Shown in pieces: positions 45,827 through 56,152 of a stretch of DNA of 64,000 nucleotides. Positions within the stretch are counted from its first letter, which is position 1. Each line of letters opens with the position of its first letter. The notes below the pieces were generated by a model. That model was given only the letters and a program-made list of their open reading frames with translations, did not search any database and was not told the DNA's origin. This DNA comes from Thiomicrorhabdus immobilis. Its GTDB lineage: Bacteria > Pseudomonadota > Gammaproteobacteria > Thiomicrospirales > Thiomicrospiraceae. The DNA lies in assembly GCF_021654855.1 (NCBI RefSeq), contig NZ_AP024202.1:2294001-2358000 (forward strand), given 5' to 3'. The position numbers and the translations under genes are program-made.

Positions 45827-46096
45827 TTAAATTGACTTGAACTCTTCTGGCATATCGATGTCTTGATCATCAAATAGAAACTTTTGCATCTCTTCCAATA
45901 AAAAAGTACGTGCTTTCGGGTCTAAGCTGGAAAGACGGTATTCATTAATCAAAATCGTTTGCTGACTCAACCATTGTTTCCAAGCTTCTTTAGATACATT
46001 GTCGTAAACTTTTTGACCCAACTCTCCCGGAAAAGGTAAAAAATCCAATCCCTCTAGTTTTTCACCCATCTTTACGCAATCAACCAATCTACTCAT
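45827..46096 (-). CDS. yggX: Fe(2+)-trafficking / oxidative damage protection protein YggX
   Basis: The 89-residue protein matches the family: [33 protein letters not shown] at the start, with its single Cys at residue 7, and REFL-like helices after. It protects iron-sulfur clusters and handles labile iron. It lies just downstream of mutY, the classical mutY-yggX pair, with a 115-base gap. Confidence 0.95.
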   Translation of the reverse strand: MSRLVDCVKMGEKLEGLDFLPFPGELGQKVYDNVSKEAWKQWLSQQTILINEYRLSSLDPKARTFLLEEMQKFLFDDQDIDMPEEFKSI

Positions 46097-46211
46097 TTTA
46101 CTCTCCGTAACCCGTTTATTTTTTATGAGACCTTCGAACAGTGTCTCTTTATTTAATCTGCTTCATTCACATTTTATTACGATGCAACACTTAACACCAT
46201 ATTATCAAGAA

Positions 46212-47339
46212 TTATGGCGTTACTAATTTTTCCAGTAATTTCGTCACTGGTGCCGGTACACCAAGTTGGCCATCAACAATGGCCTGGAGTTTATGCCATG
46301 CTGCAGACGCTCGCTGCTCGGTGGTGCCTACCGCATAATCTTCCGGTCTTTCATTAACCCCTAAGAAACAAGATTCCTCAAGCAAAAGAGGATGGATCTC
46401 GAGATGATAGTGCGAAAAGGTATGCCTGAATGAATCCCATTCTAACAAACTCTGTGGATGACTTCTTTGGGTTTGTCCAACATCTTCAGCATTCACTTGC
46501 TGTTGCAGAAAATCCAAACAGGCCTGGTGACTTTCAAACTCAGGAAAACTCCACAAGCCACCCCAAATGCCTTTTTGCGGACGCTGTTCTAACCATATTT
46601 CATCTTGAGCGTTTTTGCGAATCAGCAACCAGGCCTGTTTGGTTGGCTTGTCTTTCTTAGGCTTTTTAAATGGAAACACATCCACCTGGCTTTGTTTGAA
46701 AGCCAAACAGCCTTTATTTACTGGACAAACATCACAATTAGGTTTGCTCCGGGTGCACAAGGTGGCGCCCAAATCCATAATCGCTTGGGTGTAATCATTA
46801 AAACGTGTTTTGGGAGTCAGCGTATCCGCAAGTTGCCAAAGCTGGTTTTCAACCGCCTTTTCACCAGGCCACCCCTCAATCGCAAAATAACGGCTTAACA
46901 CCCGTTTCACATTACCATCCAGGATGGCGAAACGTTGCTGTAACGCGATGGATAAAATCGCCCCCGCCGTTGAACGTCCTATGCCTGGCAAAGCGACAAT
47001 CGAATCAAACTCGTTCGGAAACTGTCCACCATGGTCATCCACTATCATCTGTGCGGCCTGATGCAAATTACGTCCACGTGCGTAATATCCGAGCCCCGCC
47101 CAATGCGACAAGACCTCCTCCTGGGAAGCGGCGGCCAAATCCGTTACGCTAGGGAAACTTTGCATAAATCGCTCGTAATAAGGAATGACGGTTTTCACTT
47201 GCGTTTGTTGCAACATGATTTCGGAAACCCAAACACGGTAGGGGTTAATCGCTTGCTGCCAGGGCAAATCATGGCGACCACAGGTATCAAACCAGTTTAA
47301 CAAGGATTGTGAGAACTCAGGTAATGAAAACTGTGACAT
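46212..47339 (-). CDS. mutY: Adenine DNA glycosylase MutY
   Basis: The 375-residue enzyme removes adenine mispaired with 8-oxoguanine. The helix-hairpin-helix ALPGIGRSTAGAIL is followed by the catalytic Asp in AILDGNVKRVL. The iron-sulfur cluster loop has the C-X6-C-X2-C-X5-C spacing (CTRSKPNC, CPVNKGC). The C-terminal NUDIX-like domain that recognises 8-oxoG is present (from about 235). Two partial AGGCCTG motifs fall inside the gene (46521 and 46628). Confidence 0.96.
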   Translation of the reverse strand: MSQFSLPEFSQSLLNWFDTCGRHDLPWQQAINPYRVWVSEIMLQQTQVKTVIPYYERFMQSFPSVTDLAAASQEEVLSHWAGLGYYARGRNLHQAAQMIVDDHGGQFPNEFDSIVALPGIGRSTAGAILSIALQQRFAILDGNVKRVLSRYFAIEGWPGEKAVENQLWQLADTLTPKTRFNDYTQAIMDLGATLCTRSKPNCDVCPVNKGCLAFKQSQVDVFPFKKPKKDKPTKQAWLLIRKNAQDEIWLEQRPQKGIWGGLWSFPEFESHQACLDFLQQQVNAEDVGQTQRSHPQSLLEWDSFRHTFSHYHLEIHPLLLEESCFLGVNERPEDYAVGTTEQRASAAWHKLQAIVDGQLGVPAPVTKLLEKLVTP

Positions 47340-47506
47340 GAACAGGGAACACTCTTTTGTCGACTTTTAAATAGATTAAACAAACGTAAACGGGCTTATA
47401 AAAGCACTTAAGTTATTGAAAATTTTATGTACTATCAGATTGTAATTTTAGATTTAGGCTATACTATACGCATTCAAAATTAACACAACAAATTCTAGAA
47501 TTTATT

Positions 47507-48253
47507 ATGACTGAATCAACAAACTCCCCAAGCCACTCCAGCACAACTGAAGAAAATACCGCTACTAGCACATCAGGCAATATCACCCGCCGGATTAAAA
47601 GTTTTGTTTTACGCCAAGGCCGCTTATCTGCCGCCCAACAAAATGCGATTGACAGCCAATGGCCAAAATTTGGTTTAACGGTCACCGATGAACTGCTTGA
47701 TTTAAAGAAACTATTTGGCCGTGACGCGCCAACCATTGTCGAAATCGGTTTTGGCATGGGTAAAAGCCTTGCTGAGATGGCTGAAGCCAATCCACAGCAG
47801 AACTATATCGGCATTGAAGTTCATCGTCCCGGTGTTGGCGCTTTGTTGAAGCTTGTCGAAGAAAAAGGCCTAACGAATATTCGTGTCTATAATCACGATG
47901 CGATTGAAGTGCTTGAGAAATGCATCCCTAAAGACTCGTTGGCAGGTGTGTATCTTTTCTTTCCGGACCCTTGGCATAAAAAACGTCATAACAAACGCCG
48001 CATTGTTCAGCCTGGATTTGTCCAAACGATTGCCTCACACTTAAAACCGGGTGGGCAATTCCATATGGCTACCGATTGGGAAGATTACGCGACTCACATG
48101 ATGGAAGTGATGAATGAAGCGCCCAACTATAGAAATATCAGCGGACAAGGCCAATATACACCTCGCCCGGACTATCGACCATTAACCAAGTTTGAAGCGC
48201 GTGGCCATAGCCTAGGACACGGGGTTTGGGATCTGATTTTTGAGAGAATCTAG
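47507..48253 (+). CDS. trmB: tRNA (guanine-N7)-methyltransferase TrmB
   Basis: The 248-residue enzyme methylates G46 of tRNA. The SAM site is [10 protein letters not shown], and the family motifs are [19 protein letters not shown] and [13 protein letters not shown]. The first ~35 residues are a polar, Ser/Thr-rich extension. The gene is divergent from mutY. Confidence 0.95.
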   Translation: MTESTNSPSHSSTTEENTATSTSGNITRRIKSFVLRQGRLSAAQQNAIDSQWPKFGLTVTDELLDLKKLFGRDAPTIVEIGFGMGKSLAEMAEANPQQNYIGIEVHRPGVGALLKLVEEKGLTNIRVYNHDAIEVLEKCIPKDSLAGVYLFFPDPWHKKRHNKRRIVQPGFVQTIASHLKPGGQFHMATDWEDYATHMMEVMNEAPNYRNISGQGQYTPRPDYRPLTKFEARGHSLGHGVWDLIFERI

Positions 48254-48259
48254 CCTTTG

Positions 48260-48271
48260 ACCAGGCCTGGT
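48260..48271. repeat. Dispersed palindrome ACCAGGCCTGGT
   Basis: A perfect 12-base copy between the converging trmB and asmA-like genes, 7 bases after the trmB stop. Confidence 0.85.
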
Positions 48272-48275
48272 GAGT

Positions 48276-50462
48276 TTATTGCAGTAAATGGGTTATCGCA
48301 CTTAAACTGGCCGAATTTTGCGCCATCTTTGGATTTAACTCAGCCACATTAATCGACCAATTTGGCTGAGCCAGCCCTCCTTCTAGTTTTACAGGCAAAC
48401 TCAACCCCCTTAAGCCTGCCAAGACTTCCGTAGATTCCGCAACCGTTAGCAATAAATCTCCCTCTATTTGCTGGGTTCTTAAATCAAGCGTTCCATGCCC
48501 CGTACCTTTGAAGCGTTCACTTTGCAACAACAACCGTTTGGGGGTAAAGATACCATCGCTAATCTGCCCCATCACCTCAATGTGTTTGAAATGGGTAAAA
48601 GCATTATTGTTATCCGTTAGCTCCAAAGAGCCGCTTAATATCTGATTTATATCCAAACCTGAAAGCTTGATTTGTTTGAAATCGGCATTTACCGAACCTT
48701 GCAGATGAGCCAACCACTGCTGCGGATTAACCCCCGAAGTCTTTAACAAGAAATGACTGTCCAGTACTCCCTGCGGTTGCTGAGCACCGTTACTGCCGGA
48801 ATTCACTATACCGCCTAAAGCCAAATCTTTGGTACGCCCTTTCCAGACATAGTCGGAACGATTACTCGCTAATTCGGCCATCAATTTAGACTGTAATTGA
48901 CCTTGAGCAAATTGGATGTCTAGAGGCGCGATTTCCCAATTCCCGGAATTCGCGAGCAACTGCATATCCACGGTCGGTAGCTTTAAACCCTGAAAGGTTA
49001 AAGAGTTAAACTGTAACTTTCCACTGGCATTCAGCTCCTGTAAAACCGCCATCGGAATCGGATATAAATGGGTTTCTTGGGTGTTTTGTGTGTTGTGAGT
49101 CAAATCACCCGGCCTGATTGCCGGCAAATCGACCTTGACCATAAAATCGTCCATATTGAGGTTATTCACCACTAAATCAAATTCTGCCGCTTGACGATTG
49201 AAAGGCCAACTCAAACTACCCAAGATTTGAGTATCATCCACTTTGGCATCAAGTTTTTTTATACTGAGAACCTTACCGTTCCAATGCCAATTGAACTTGC
49301 CTGATGCGTTGGTCAAGGCCTCCGTTTTAACCATTTCCGGCGCAGGCAATCCTAAATGTTCAATCCATTTCTTGAGATTGATTTTTTCCGCTTCAAACAC
49401 TCCGTCATAAACCGGGTTCACCCCAAACTCACCCTGAAAACTCGCCAGAACTTGAGCCTCTAATCCCTCTAGCTTGGTATTTTTGACATAAAGTTGCTGA
49501 TACTTGAAGTCGACCATCAAGTTCTCACCTTCGGTGGTTAAACGGATATCCGGCTTGTTCAACACTTCTGGTAAACGCAACCTGAATACGCCATGCCAAT
49601 TTGATAAATGGAGCTGAGTGTAATGATTCGCCAGCAGAATATTGCCGTTAATCTGGAAGTCGAATGTGCGTGGCGACTGACTGTGCTGGTAGACAAAATC
49701 ACTGTTCATTTTAAATGGCTTGTTTGGCAACACATCAAATGCTAACAGGTTAGCTTTTTTAAGGCTCACGCTAAAGCCTTGTAAAGAATTGCTATAGATA
49801 ATTTCTGCGTTCTTAACCACCAAACTCTCTAAAGACCAGTCGGGCTGTTTCTGTTCTAGCGGCGCCTTTTCACTCACACTTGATTGAGAAGATTGCACTG
49901 ACGTTTTCAGCAAAGCGGGCTCATTACCCATCGCCACTTTCTGGAAACCGCCAACACTTTCCCCGACAGCTATCTTAGAAACCTTAACAGGAACCGTTAT
50001 TTGGCTCACTTGCTGGACGAGCCGTTGTGGCATGCCATCAACAAAACTCAACAGTGGCATATCTGACCAGTTATTTCTATCCGCCAATTCAATAAAATGA
50101 AACTTTGGCTCGATTAACTCTAGGCTGGTGACTTTAAGTTTTTTGTCTAGAAAAAGGGTTTTTAAAGAGAGCTCGATTTGCGCCTCTTTCATGGTGAATA
50201 AATTTTCTTCTTCAAAACCAGGCTGGTTTTTCAGCGTCATTTTGCCTAAATGGAACATAAAAGGTAAAACCGAAACCTTCACTTCACCTTCGATTTTAAA
50301 ATCGCGCTTGGTAAGCTTAGCCACCTCTTGTTCTATTTGCGGCTTATACTGATTGAAATCAATCAGACTAACCGCTCCGGCAAATCCTAAAAATAACAAA
50401 ATCGGGATAATTGCCAGAATCAAAGCGGCTCGTTTGGTCCATTTTAATGTTGCTTGGGTCAC
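48276..50462 (-). CDS. AsmA-family protein
   Basis: The 728-residue protein starts at GTG 50462. One N-terminal membrane segment (about 13-34) is followed by the AsmA start motif (FNQYKPQIEQEVAKLTKRDFKIEGEV). A long repetitive-groove, beta-rich region then extends into the periplasm, with the C-terminal AsmA_2 part at about 570-700 (HLQGSVNADFKQIKLSGLDINQIL). AsmA-like proteins are thought to move phospholipids between the two membranes. It stands alone on its strand. Confidence 0.88.
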   Translation of the reverse strand: MTQATLKWTKRAALILAIIPILLFLGFAGAVSLIDFNQYKPQIEQEVAKLTKRDFKIEGEVKVSVLPFMFHLGKMTLKNQPGFEEENLFTMKEAQIELSLKTLFLDKKLKVTSLELIEPKFHFIELADRNNWSDMPLLSFVDGMPQRLVQQVSQITVPVKVSKIAVGESVGGFQKVAMGNEPALLKTSVQSSQSSVSEKAPLEQKQPDWSLESLVVKNAEIIYSNSLQGFSVSLKKANLLAFDVLPNKPFKMNSDFVYQHSQSPRTFDFQINGNILLANHYTQLHLSNWHGVFRLRLPEVLNKPDIRLTTEGENLMVDFKYQQLYVKNTKLEGLEAQVLASFQGEFGVNPVYDGVFEAEKINLKKWIEHLGLPAPEMVKTEALTNASGKFNWHWNGKVLSIKKLDAKVDDTQILGSLSWPFNRQAAEFDLVVNNLNMDDFMVKVDLPAIRPGDLTHNTQNTQETHLYPIPMAVLQELNASGKLQFNSLTFQGLKLPTVDMQLLANSGNWEIAPLDIQFAQGQLQSKLMAELASNRSDYVWKGRTKDLALGGIVNSGSNGAQQPQGVLDSHFLLKTSGVNPQQWLAHLQGSVNADFKQIKLSGLDINQILSGSLELTDNNNAFTHFKHIEVMGQISDGIFTPKRLLLQSERFKGTGHGTLDLRTQQIEGDLLLTVAESTEVLAGLRGLSLPVKLEGGLAQPNWSINVAELNPKMAQNSASLSAITHLLQ

Positions 50463-50610
50463 GCTGGAATGCTCTTAATTTATAGTTTTAAAACATGCAA
50501 TCTTTGCTCAAGATGATAAACCGGCAAAGAACTTAATGATATGAAAATTCATTATAAAGGGTTTAGTATCCCACTGAGAACTCATCTAAAAAACCGTTTT
50601 TTCAACACGG

Positions 50611-51777
50611 TTATTCAGCTAGAAATGCACTGACCACATCATTTAGATACTGCTGCCCTTTGGCGGTCAACTTCAACCAATCGGTATCGTTCTGCGGTAG
50701 GATTTCAATCAATTTTTGCTCAATTAGACTTTCTAAAACCGGCGTAATCTCGGTTAACGACAAGCCGGTTCTCAGTTCAAACAACCCCAAATCAAAGCCT
50801 TGTTGTAAACGCAGTGCATTGAGCATGAATTCAAAAATCGCATCCTCTTTTTCCAACCAGTGGGTACGGCCGGCATCATATTGTTTCATGGCTTCAATAT
50901 AGCCGCCTGGTGAAGCGGGCATCTGTGTCCTGAAAATCCGACCTTCCGGAGCCATGGTGATTTTGCCGTGAGCGCCCGCTCCTAAACCGATGTAATCACC
51001 AAATTGCCAATAATTTAGGTTATGCACACTTTGACGCCCTTTTTGAGCATAAGCAGAGACCTCATAATGTTGATAGCCGGCATTGCCAATAATCTGCTGG
51101 CAGGCCTGTTGAAACTCCCAGGCCTGGTCATCATTAGGCAATACCGGTGGATTCTTATAAAAAGGCGTATTCGGCTCTAAAGTCAGTTGATAGTGTGAAA
51201 GATGGGGCGGCTGATAACCAATGGCTTGCTCAACATCGGCAATCGCTTGCTCTAAACTTTGGTTAGGCAGGGCGAACATCAAATCCAGATTAAAATTGGT
51301 GAACCCTGCTGACTTGGCGGCTTGAATCGCCTTATGTGCCTCATCGGAAGAGTGTATCCGACCGAGTGCGACTAATTTTTCATCGTCAAAACTTTGGATT
51401 CCCATCGATAATCGATTAATCCCTGCCTGGTAGAAACCGGCAAACTTTTCAAAATCCACCGTTCCCGGATTCGCTTCCAAAGTGATTTCGATATTGGGAC
51501 CAAAGCCCAATAACGCACGCGCTTGCGACAGAAAACGATTTAAGCCCTCTTCAGAAATCAAGCTCGGGGTTCCACCACCAAAAAATATCGACTGAATCTG
51601 GCGGCCCCAAATTTGAGGCAGAATGCGTTCCAGCTGAGTGATTAGAGCATTAATATAGGCCGCTTCATCAATCTCTTTTTTGAGCGTATGGGAGTTAAAG
51701 TCACAGTAAGGGCACTTTTGCACACACCAGGGATAATGCACGTACAAGCTAAGCGGTAACGGTTGAGTAAAGTTCAC
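50611..51777 (-). CDS. hemW: Heme chaperone HemW (radical SAM)
   Basis: The preferred start is GTG 51777, with GGAAG five bases upstream (388 residues); a TTG four codons earlier is an alternative. The iron-sulfur/SAM motif is YVHYPWCVQKCPYCDFNSH, i.e. CX3CX2C followed by DF, which with its extra CxxC-proximal Cys is the HemW type and not HemN. GGGTPSL and ITLEANPGT follow. HemW delivers heme to respiratory enzymes. The gene contains two AGGCCTG motifs (about 51102 and 51118), unusually dense for coding DNA. Confidence 0.92.
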   Translation of the reverse strand: MNFTQPLPLSLYVHYPWCVQKCPYCDFNSHTLKKEIDEAAYINALITQLERILPQIWGRQIQSIFFGGGTPSLISEEGLNRFLSQARALLGFGPNIEITLEANPGTVDFEKFAGFYQAGINRLSMGIQSFDDEKLVALGRIHSSDEAHKAIQAAKSAGFTNFNLDLMFALPNQSLEQAIADVEQAIGYQPPHLSHYQLTLEPNTPFYKNPPVLPNDDQAWEFQQACQQIIGNAGYQHYEVSAYAQKGRQSVHNLNYWQFGDYIGLGAGAHGKITMAPEGRIFRTQMPASPGGYIEAMKQYDAGRTHWLEKEDAIFEFMLNALRLQQGFDLGLFELRTGLSLTEITPVLESLIEQKLIEILPQNDTDWLKLTAKGQQYLNDVVSAFLAE

Positions 51778-52008
51778 AGATTCTTCCAAAATTAACGGTG
51801 TTGACCACTTAAAGGTTTAGGCTTTACCGCCTTGTCATTCAAAGACTTGGCAGGCCTGTTATTTTAACTCTTTTTAGCCATTAAATAACGGCAATTCTAA
51901 GGCTTCATAACTTTCGCTGATATCTGCACAACAATTTTAAATTATTGTTTTTATTGCAAATGAATACGCATTAAGACATGCTAATATCTCTTCAAGGAGG
52001 GAATGATT

Positions 52009-52407
52009 ATGTTTAGTATGAACAAACCTACCGTGAAACTGATTGCCATCAGTTTATTTGGAATAGCACTCTCAAGCCATGCCGCAGAGCAAGTTACTCG
52101 AGCCATTTTGCTCAATTCCATTCAAGGCCCAATCTCTCAAACATCATCGACACCCGTAAAACTGCTGATTACCCAAGGCAATGCCAAAGGCTGCGTAGCG
52201 CAAGGCGTGGCTTTTCTCAACCCAAAACGGCTACGCTATGAGTTCAATTTAGAGCCGGTCAACTGTGTCAAAAACGGTCATAAAATCCCGGTAGGCACGG
52301 TAGTGCGTGGACAACACAATATCAAAGGCACCATGGCAAACAGCGGTATGGGCAGAAAATATTTAATCTCAAACAAAGGTGTTACGGTAACCTTAGCAGA
52401 GAACTAA
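52009..52407 (+). CDS. Small periplasmic protein of unknown function
   Basis: ATG 52009 is chosen because AAGGAGG lies 8 bases upstream; ATG 52003 is too close. The 132-residue product has a signal peptide (about 1-24, SSHAA). The mature part is ~108 residues with two cysteines (in KGCVAQG and VNCVKNG) that could form a disulfide, and a basic, beta-rich profile. A weak resemblance to TrbI/TraB-like periplasmic parts was noticed but is not convincing. No operon partner. Confidence 0.7.
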   Translation: MFSMNKPTVKLIAISLFGIALSSHAAEQVTRAILLNSIQGPISQTSSTPVKLLITQGNAKGCVAQGVAFLNPKRLRYEFNLEPVNCVKNGHKIPVGTVVRGQHNIKGTMANSGMGRKYLISNKGVTVTLAEN

Positions 52408-52576
52408 GCGCACTAATCACAGAGCTGATCAATGAGCCGTCCATTTCCTAATAATCCTTCACGTTATTCAGAAATAGTTGATGCCGCACATGTTCGTTGC
52501 GGTACAACTATGCTATTTTGTGTTCTTAACCACAGCTCAACAATCTCAACGATGCGATATCCTTAAAGGAGCTCAT

Positions 52577-53974
52577 ATGACCCCTATTCAATCTTTTGGT
52601 GCTGCAGAAACGGTGACAGGTTCATGTCATTTTTTACAGCTTAAGTCAGGCCCTAAAATCCTTATCGACTGCGGCATGTTTCAAGGTCATACCGACCATG
52701 ACTCGGCCGATCCTTTTGGCTTCAACCCTCAAGATGTCGATATCCTACTGATTACACACGCCCATTTAGATCATGTTGGCCGTATTCCCAAACTGGTTAA
52801 AGAGGGTTTTAATGGTCGAATCATCGCCACGAGAGCTACCATGGATTTGGCTGAGGTGGTTTTATTGGATAGTGCAAAAATCGCCCAAGAAGATTACAAA
52901 ACGTCACTCAAAAAAGCCAAACGTCGTGGTGAAGAAAACGAGGTTGCAGAGCCAATCTATACAATCGATGATGCCAAAGCGGTGTTTGATATGAACATTC
53001 AATACGCCGACTACAACAACACCATTCAACTTGATAAAGGCGTGAGTGCAACCTTTAGAAATGCTGGCCATATCTTAGGTTCATCCACCATCCAAATTGA
53101 CTTTGAAGAAGAGGGTCAGCACAAAACCGTGGTCTTTTCTGGTGATTTAGGGGGTTGCATTGACACAGTCATGCGCTCTCCTGAAACGGTTCCGCACGCA
53201 AACGCACTTTATATTGAATCGACCTATGGTGACCGCAACCACCGTTCCCTAGAAGACAGTGTGGATGAATTCAAAACCGCAGTGGTGCAAACTCTTAAAA
53301 ATGAAGGTAATGTCCTTATTCCTTCTTTTGCCATCGAACGAACTCAGGAGATTTTAATATTACTCAAACAGATGTATTACGACAATGAACTACCTGAATG
53401 TAAGATATTTGTGGATTCTCCAATGGCCACCAAAGCCACCATCATTTACAACCAAAACCACAAAAGCTTGAATAAAGCGGCACAAGACTTGTTCAACAAG
53501 GATGGTTCCGTGTTCGACTTTCCCTATTTGGAATACACGTTAAGCGGTGCGGACTCCATGCAAATTAACGAAGTCGACTCTGGTGCGATTATCATTGCCG
53601 GAAGCGGAATGTGTAATGGAGGCCGTATTCTCCATCACTTCAAGCATCGCTTATGGAATGAAAAAAACACCCTGATTTTTGTAGGCTATCAAGTGGAAGG
53701 AACCTTAGGAAGATATTTGGTCGATGGTGCCGAATTCATTCACGTCTATGGCGAAAAAATTAAAGTTCGTGCTAATCGGATGATGATTAACGGCTTCTCA
53801 GCCCATGCCGACCAAAGCGACATGCTCAAATGGATGGGTGGGTTTGAAACGCTGGATAAAGTCTTCTTAATTCACGGGGAGCGTGATAAACAAGAAATAT
53901 TTAAAAAAGCCATTGAAGAGAAACTTAATAAAACGGTGCATATTGTGGAATATGCGGAAGAGGTTTGGATTTAA
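52577..53974 (+). CDS. Metallo-beta-lactamase-fold RNA-processing nuclease (beta-CASP)
   Basis: The ATG at 52577 follows AAAGGAG, giving 465 residues; the long upstream extension lacks coding character. The MBL zinc site HAHLDH is followed by the metal motif in FSGDLGG. The beta-CASP region contains ESTYGDR, PSFAIERTQEIL, the SGMCNGGR motif and a final H (INGFSAHADQSDM). This is the YSH1/CPSF-73-like family of exonuclease/endonuclease. A role in RNA decay is inferred. The gene stands alone. Confidence 0.88.
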   Translation: MTPIQSFGAAETVTGSCHFLQLKSGPKILIDCGMFQGHTDHDSADPFGFNPQDVDILLITHAHLDHVGRIPKLVKEGFNGRIIATRATMDLAEVVLLDSAKIAQEDYKTSLKKAKRRGEENEVAEPIYTIDDAKAVFDMNIQYADYNNTIQLDKGVSATFRNAGHILGSSTIQIDFEEEGQHKTVVFSGDLGGCIDTVMRSPETVPHANALYIESTYGDRNHRSLEDSVDEFKTAVVQTLKNEGNVLIPSFAIERTQEILILLKQMYYDNELPECKIFVDSPMATKATIIYNQNHKSLNKAAQDLFNKDGSVFDFPYLEYTLSGADSMQINEVDSGAIIIAGSGMCNGGRILHHFKHRLWNEKNTLIFVGYQVEGTLGRYLVDGAEFIHVYGEKIKVRANRMMINGFSAHADQSDMLKWMGGFETLDKVFLIHGERDKQEIFKKAIEEKLNKTVHIVEYAEEVWI

Positions 53975-54066
53975 TTTTTTTAGGCTATGAGCGGTTTGAA
54001 GTCAACGGAACCAATATGAAATCAATACCATACCGCTGACTACAAACTGCCCGCTACCAGCTAAAT

Positions 54067-54678
54067 TCAAGCACCGCGTCGTAACTGCATCACCAAAGCA
54101 TTCAATGCCTGCGCACGATGGCTCACCTGGTTCTTTTGTGTTTTTGGAAGTTCGGCGGCGGTTTTGCCAAACTCTTCAACCCAAAAAATCGGATCATAAC
54201 CAAACCCGCCATCACCGCGTTTTTTGGTCAGAATCTCACCATACCAGCGTCCTAAACCAATAATCGGCGTAGGGTCATTTTCATGTTCAACATAGACCAT
54301 GGCGCAGTAATAGCTCGCTTGTCTTTGCTCTGCTGGAAGCCCCGCCAACTCATCTAATAACTTTTGTAAATTGGTTTCATCATTCGCCGCCTCACCATGA
54401 ATATCTTGTGAATAGCGTGCCGAATAGATTCCGGGACGTCCGTGCAAAGCGGAAACTTCAATTCCTGAATCATCCGCAATAGCTGGCAACCCGGTTTTTT
54501 TCGATGCGTGACGTGCTTTTAAAATCGCATTTTCAATAAACGTTAAACCGGTTTCCTCTGCTTCACCATTAAAAAACTCAGATTGCGCTTTCACATCCCA
54601 ACCGTGGGGTTGCAAAATATCCGCCATCTCTGTTAATTTGCCCGCATTACCGGTAGCCAGTACAACCGTTTGAGTCAT
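54067..54678 (-). CDS. rdgB: Non-canonical purine NTP pyrophosphatase RdgB
   Basis: The 203-residue Ham1/RdgB hydrolase removes dITP and XTP from nucleotide pools. Motifs [51 protein letters not shown] and SHRAQAL are all intact. The gene is divergent from yicC with a 95-base gap. Confidence 0.96.
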   Translation of the reverse strand: MTQTVVLATGNAGKLTEMADILQPHGWDVKAQSEFFNGEAEETGLTFIENAILKARHASKKTGLPAIADDSGIEVSALHGRPGIYSARYSQDIHGEAANDETNLQKLLDELAGLPAEQRQASYYCAMVYVEHENDPTPIIGLGRWYGEILTKKRGDGGFGYDPIFWVEEFGKTAAELPKTQKNQVSHRAQALNALVMQLRRGA

Positions 54679-54773
54679 ATTGTTTCCTTTTTAGATGAAC
54701 CTTGTTAAATTAACGCCATTATAAACGATGGCCTCCATTCCAGACATCGCAATCAAATTGCCGGGGATATTCC

Positions 54774-55706
54774 ATGCACAGCTCAACCCAAATGCTCTCA
54801 ACCTACTCCGCCAAAAGCATGACCGCTTTTGCAAGGGTTCAAGAAAATACCGAATCTGGTCGTTACAGTTGGGAAATTCGCTCGGTCAACCAGCGCTACC
54901 TTGAAATAAACCCTCGCTTGCCGGATGCGTTTCGACATTTGGAACCCATTATACGTGAACGGTTAAAAAAACAGGTCGCACGTGGCAAAATCGACATCAG
55001 TTTAAGTTATGAAAACCCACTGCAAAATGATTCGATGCAAATCAACCAAGCCATCTTGCAACCGCTTAGCGAAGCGATTAACCAAGTTCAACAATCTTTA
55101 ATCGAGGCAACCCACGTTAATCCACTCGAAATCTTAAAATGGCCTGGGGTTTTGCAAGAATCGACTAACCAGCAAAACAGTGAACAAATTGATAACGCAC
55201 TTTTAACGTCCTTACAAACCACGATTCTCTCTTTTAATGAAAGTCGATTACGTGAAGGCCAGGCGCTGGCTGAACTGATTAATCATCGCTGCATGAGTAT
55301 TGACCAACAAATTCAAAGATTGGAACCCCAACTTCCTGAGATATTAAACAGACACGTAACCAAACTAAAAGAACGCATTCAGACCCTGACAGAACAAGTA
55401 GATGACAATCGATTTCACCAAGAAGTGGCGGTACTGGCACAAAAAATGGATATCAGCGAAGAGATCGATCGCTTAAAGACCCATCTAATTGAGGTCAAAC
55501 ATATTCTATTTGCCAAAAACTCATCACAAAACGGACCGACGCAAATAACGCCAATCGGCCGAAGATTAGACTTTTTGATGCAGGAGTTAAATCGTGAAGC
55601 CAATACCTTAGGCTCAAAAGCCATCGACACCCTAATTGCGCAAACCAGTGTGGAGTTGAAAGTGTTAATCGAACAAATGCGTGAACAGGTGCAGAACATC
55701 GAATAA
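54774..55706 (+). CDS. yicC: YicC family endoribonuclease
   Basis: The 310-residue protein has the YicC N-terminal signature SMTAFARV...EIRSVNQRYLEI and the C-terminal DUF1732 half (RLDFLMQELNREANTLGSKA). YicC proteins are RNases implicated in small-RNA decay in E. coli. The ATG at 54774 has a weak ribosome site; internal ATGs at 54792 or 54822 are possible and closer to the family's usual start. It is in the usual neighbourhood of rdgB. Confidence 0.92.
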   Translation: MHSSTQMLSTYSAKSMTAFARVQENTESGRYSWEIRSVNQRYLEINPRLPDAFRHLEPIIRERLKKQVARGKIDISLSYENPLQNDSMQINQAILQPLSEAINQVQQSLIEATHVNPLEILKWPGVLQESTNQQNSEQIDNALLTSLQTTILSFNESRLREGQALAELINHRCMSIDQQIQRLEPQLPEILNRHVTKLKERIQTLTEQVDDNRFHQEVAVLAQKMDISEEIDRLKTHLIEVKHILFAKNSSQNGPTQITPIGRRLDFLMQELNREANTLGSKAIDTLIAQTSVELKVLIEQMREQVQNIE

Positions 55707-55780
55707 TCTAGAAACACCCAAAACCATAGATTATACAAATACCCGCATAAACTTTACTTACTCAACTTACCTTGAAAAAC

Positions 55781-55849
55781 TTGATGCAAATCAACCTTGT
55801 CCCTGTAAATTTATTGAATTTTACAGGCAATCTAAGTATAGTTCGTGAT
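55781..55849 (+). promoter_or_regulatory. FNR-type promoter of a small membrane protein
   Basis: TTGATGCAAATCAA (55781-55794) is a perfect match to the FNR/Anr consensus TTGAT-N4-ATCAA. Downstream lie TTGAAT (55814-55819), 17 bases, and TATAGT (55837-55842), giving a start near 55849. The FNR box then centres at about -61.5, the classic class I activator position. CCTGTAAA and TTTACAGG (55802-55828) form an inverted repeat around the -35. Confidence 0.65.
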
Positions 55850-55886
55850 GTTATAAAATAAAAACTTCTAGCTGAGGCATTAAATC

Positions 55887-56096
55887 ATGAATAACTTCGT
55901 AAAAATGTTACTTGTTATCGTTGCAAGTGTAGTGATTCCACTTGCGGTATTATTAGGTATTTGGGCAGATATTCTGCCTCAATCGGTTCAAGTTGCAATT
56001 GGACTAGCTGGTGTAGCTTTAGCTGCCGTGTTCATTATTGGTGGTAACCTGTTCCTAATGTGGGGCGACATCAAGTCAGGACGTTATAGCAAATAA
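55887..56096 (+). CDS. 69-residue two-span membrane protein, FNR-controlled
   Basis: Two hydrophobic helices (about 7-26 and 36-58) are separated by a short loop, and the C-terminus is positively charged (KSGRYSK). No catalytic residues are evident and the family was not recognised. The GCTGAGGC before the ATG is a modest ribosome site. A strong FNR-type promoter precedes it and a terminator follows, so it is an independent transcript, probably used under oxygen limitation. It could be an assembly or accessory subunit of a respiratory complex. Confidence 0.8.
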   Translation: MNNFVKMLLVIVASVVIPLAVLLGIWADILPQSVQVAIGLAGVALAAVFIIGGNLFLMWGDIKSGRYSK

Positions 56097-56125
56097 TCTG
56101 CTGATTACAGATTGTTTTCTAAATG

Positions 56126-56152
56126 AAACCCAGCCTATGCTGGGTTTTTTAT
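56126..56152 (+). terminator. Intrinsic terminator after the 69-residue protein gene
   Basis: AAACCCAGC and GCTGGGTTTTTT form the stem around CTAT, with a T tail. Confidence 0.9.

Noticed and set aside
55740-55800. Small open frames in the gap before the FNR-type promoter
   Set aside because: None has a ribosome site; the FNR box and promoter explain the conserved features.
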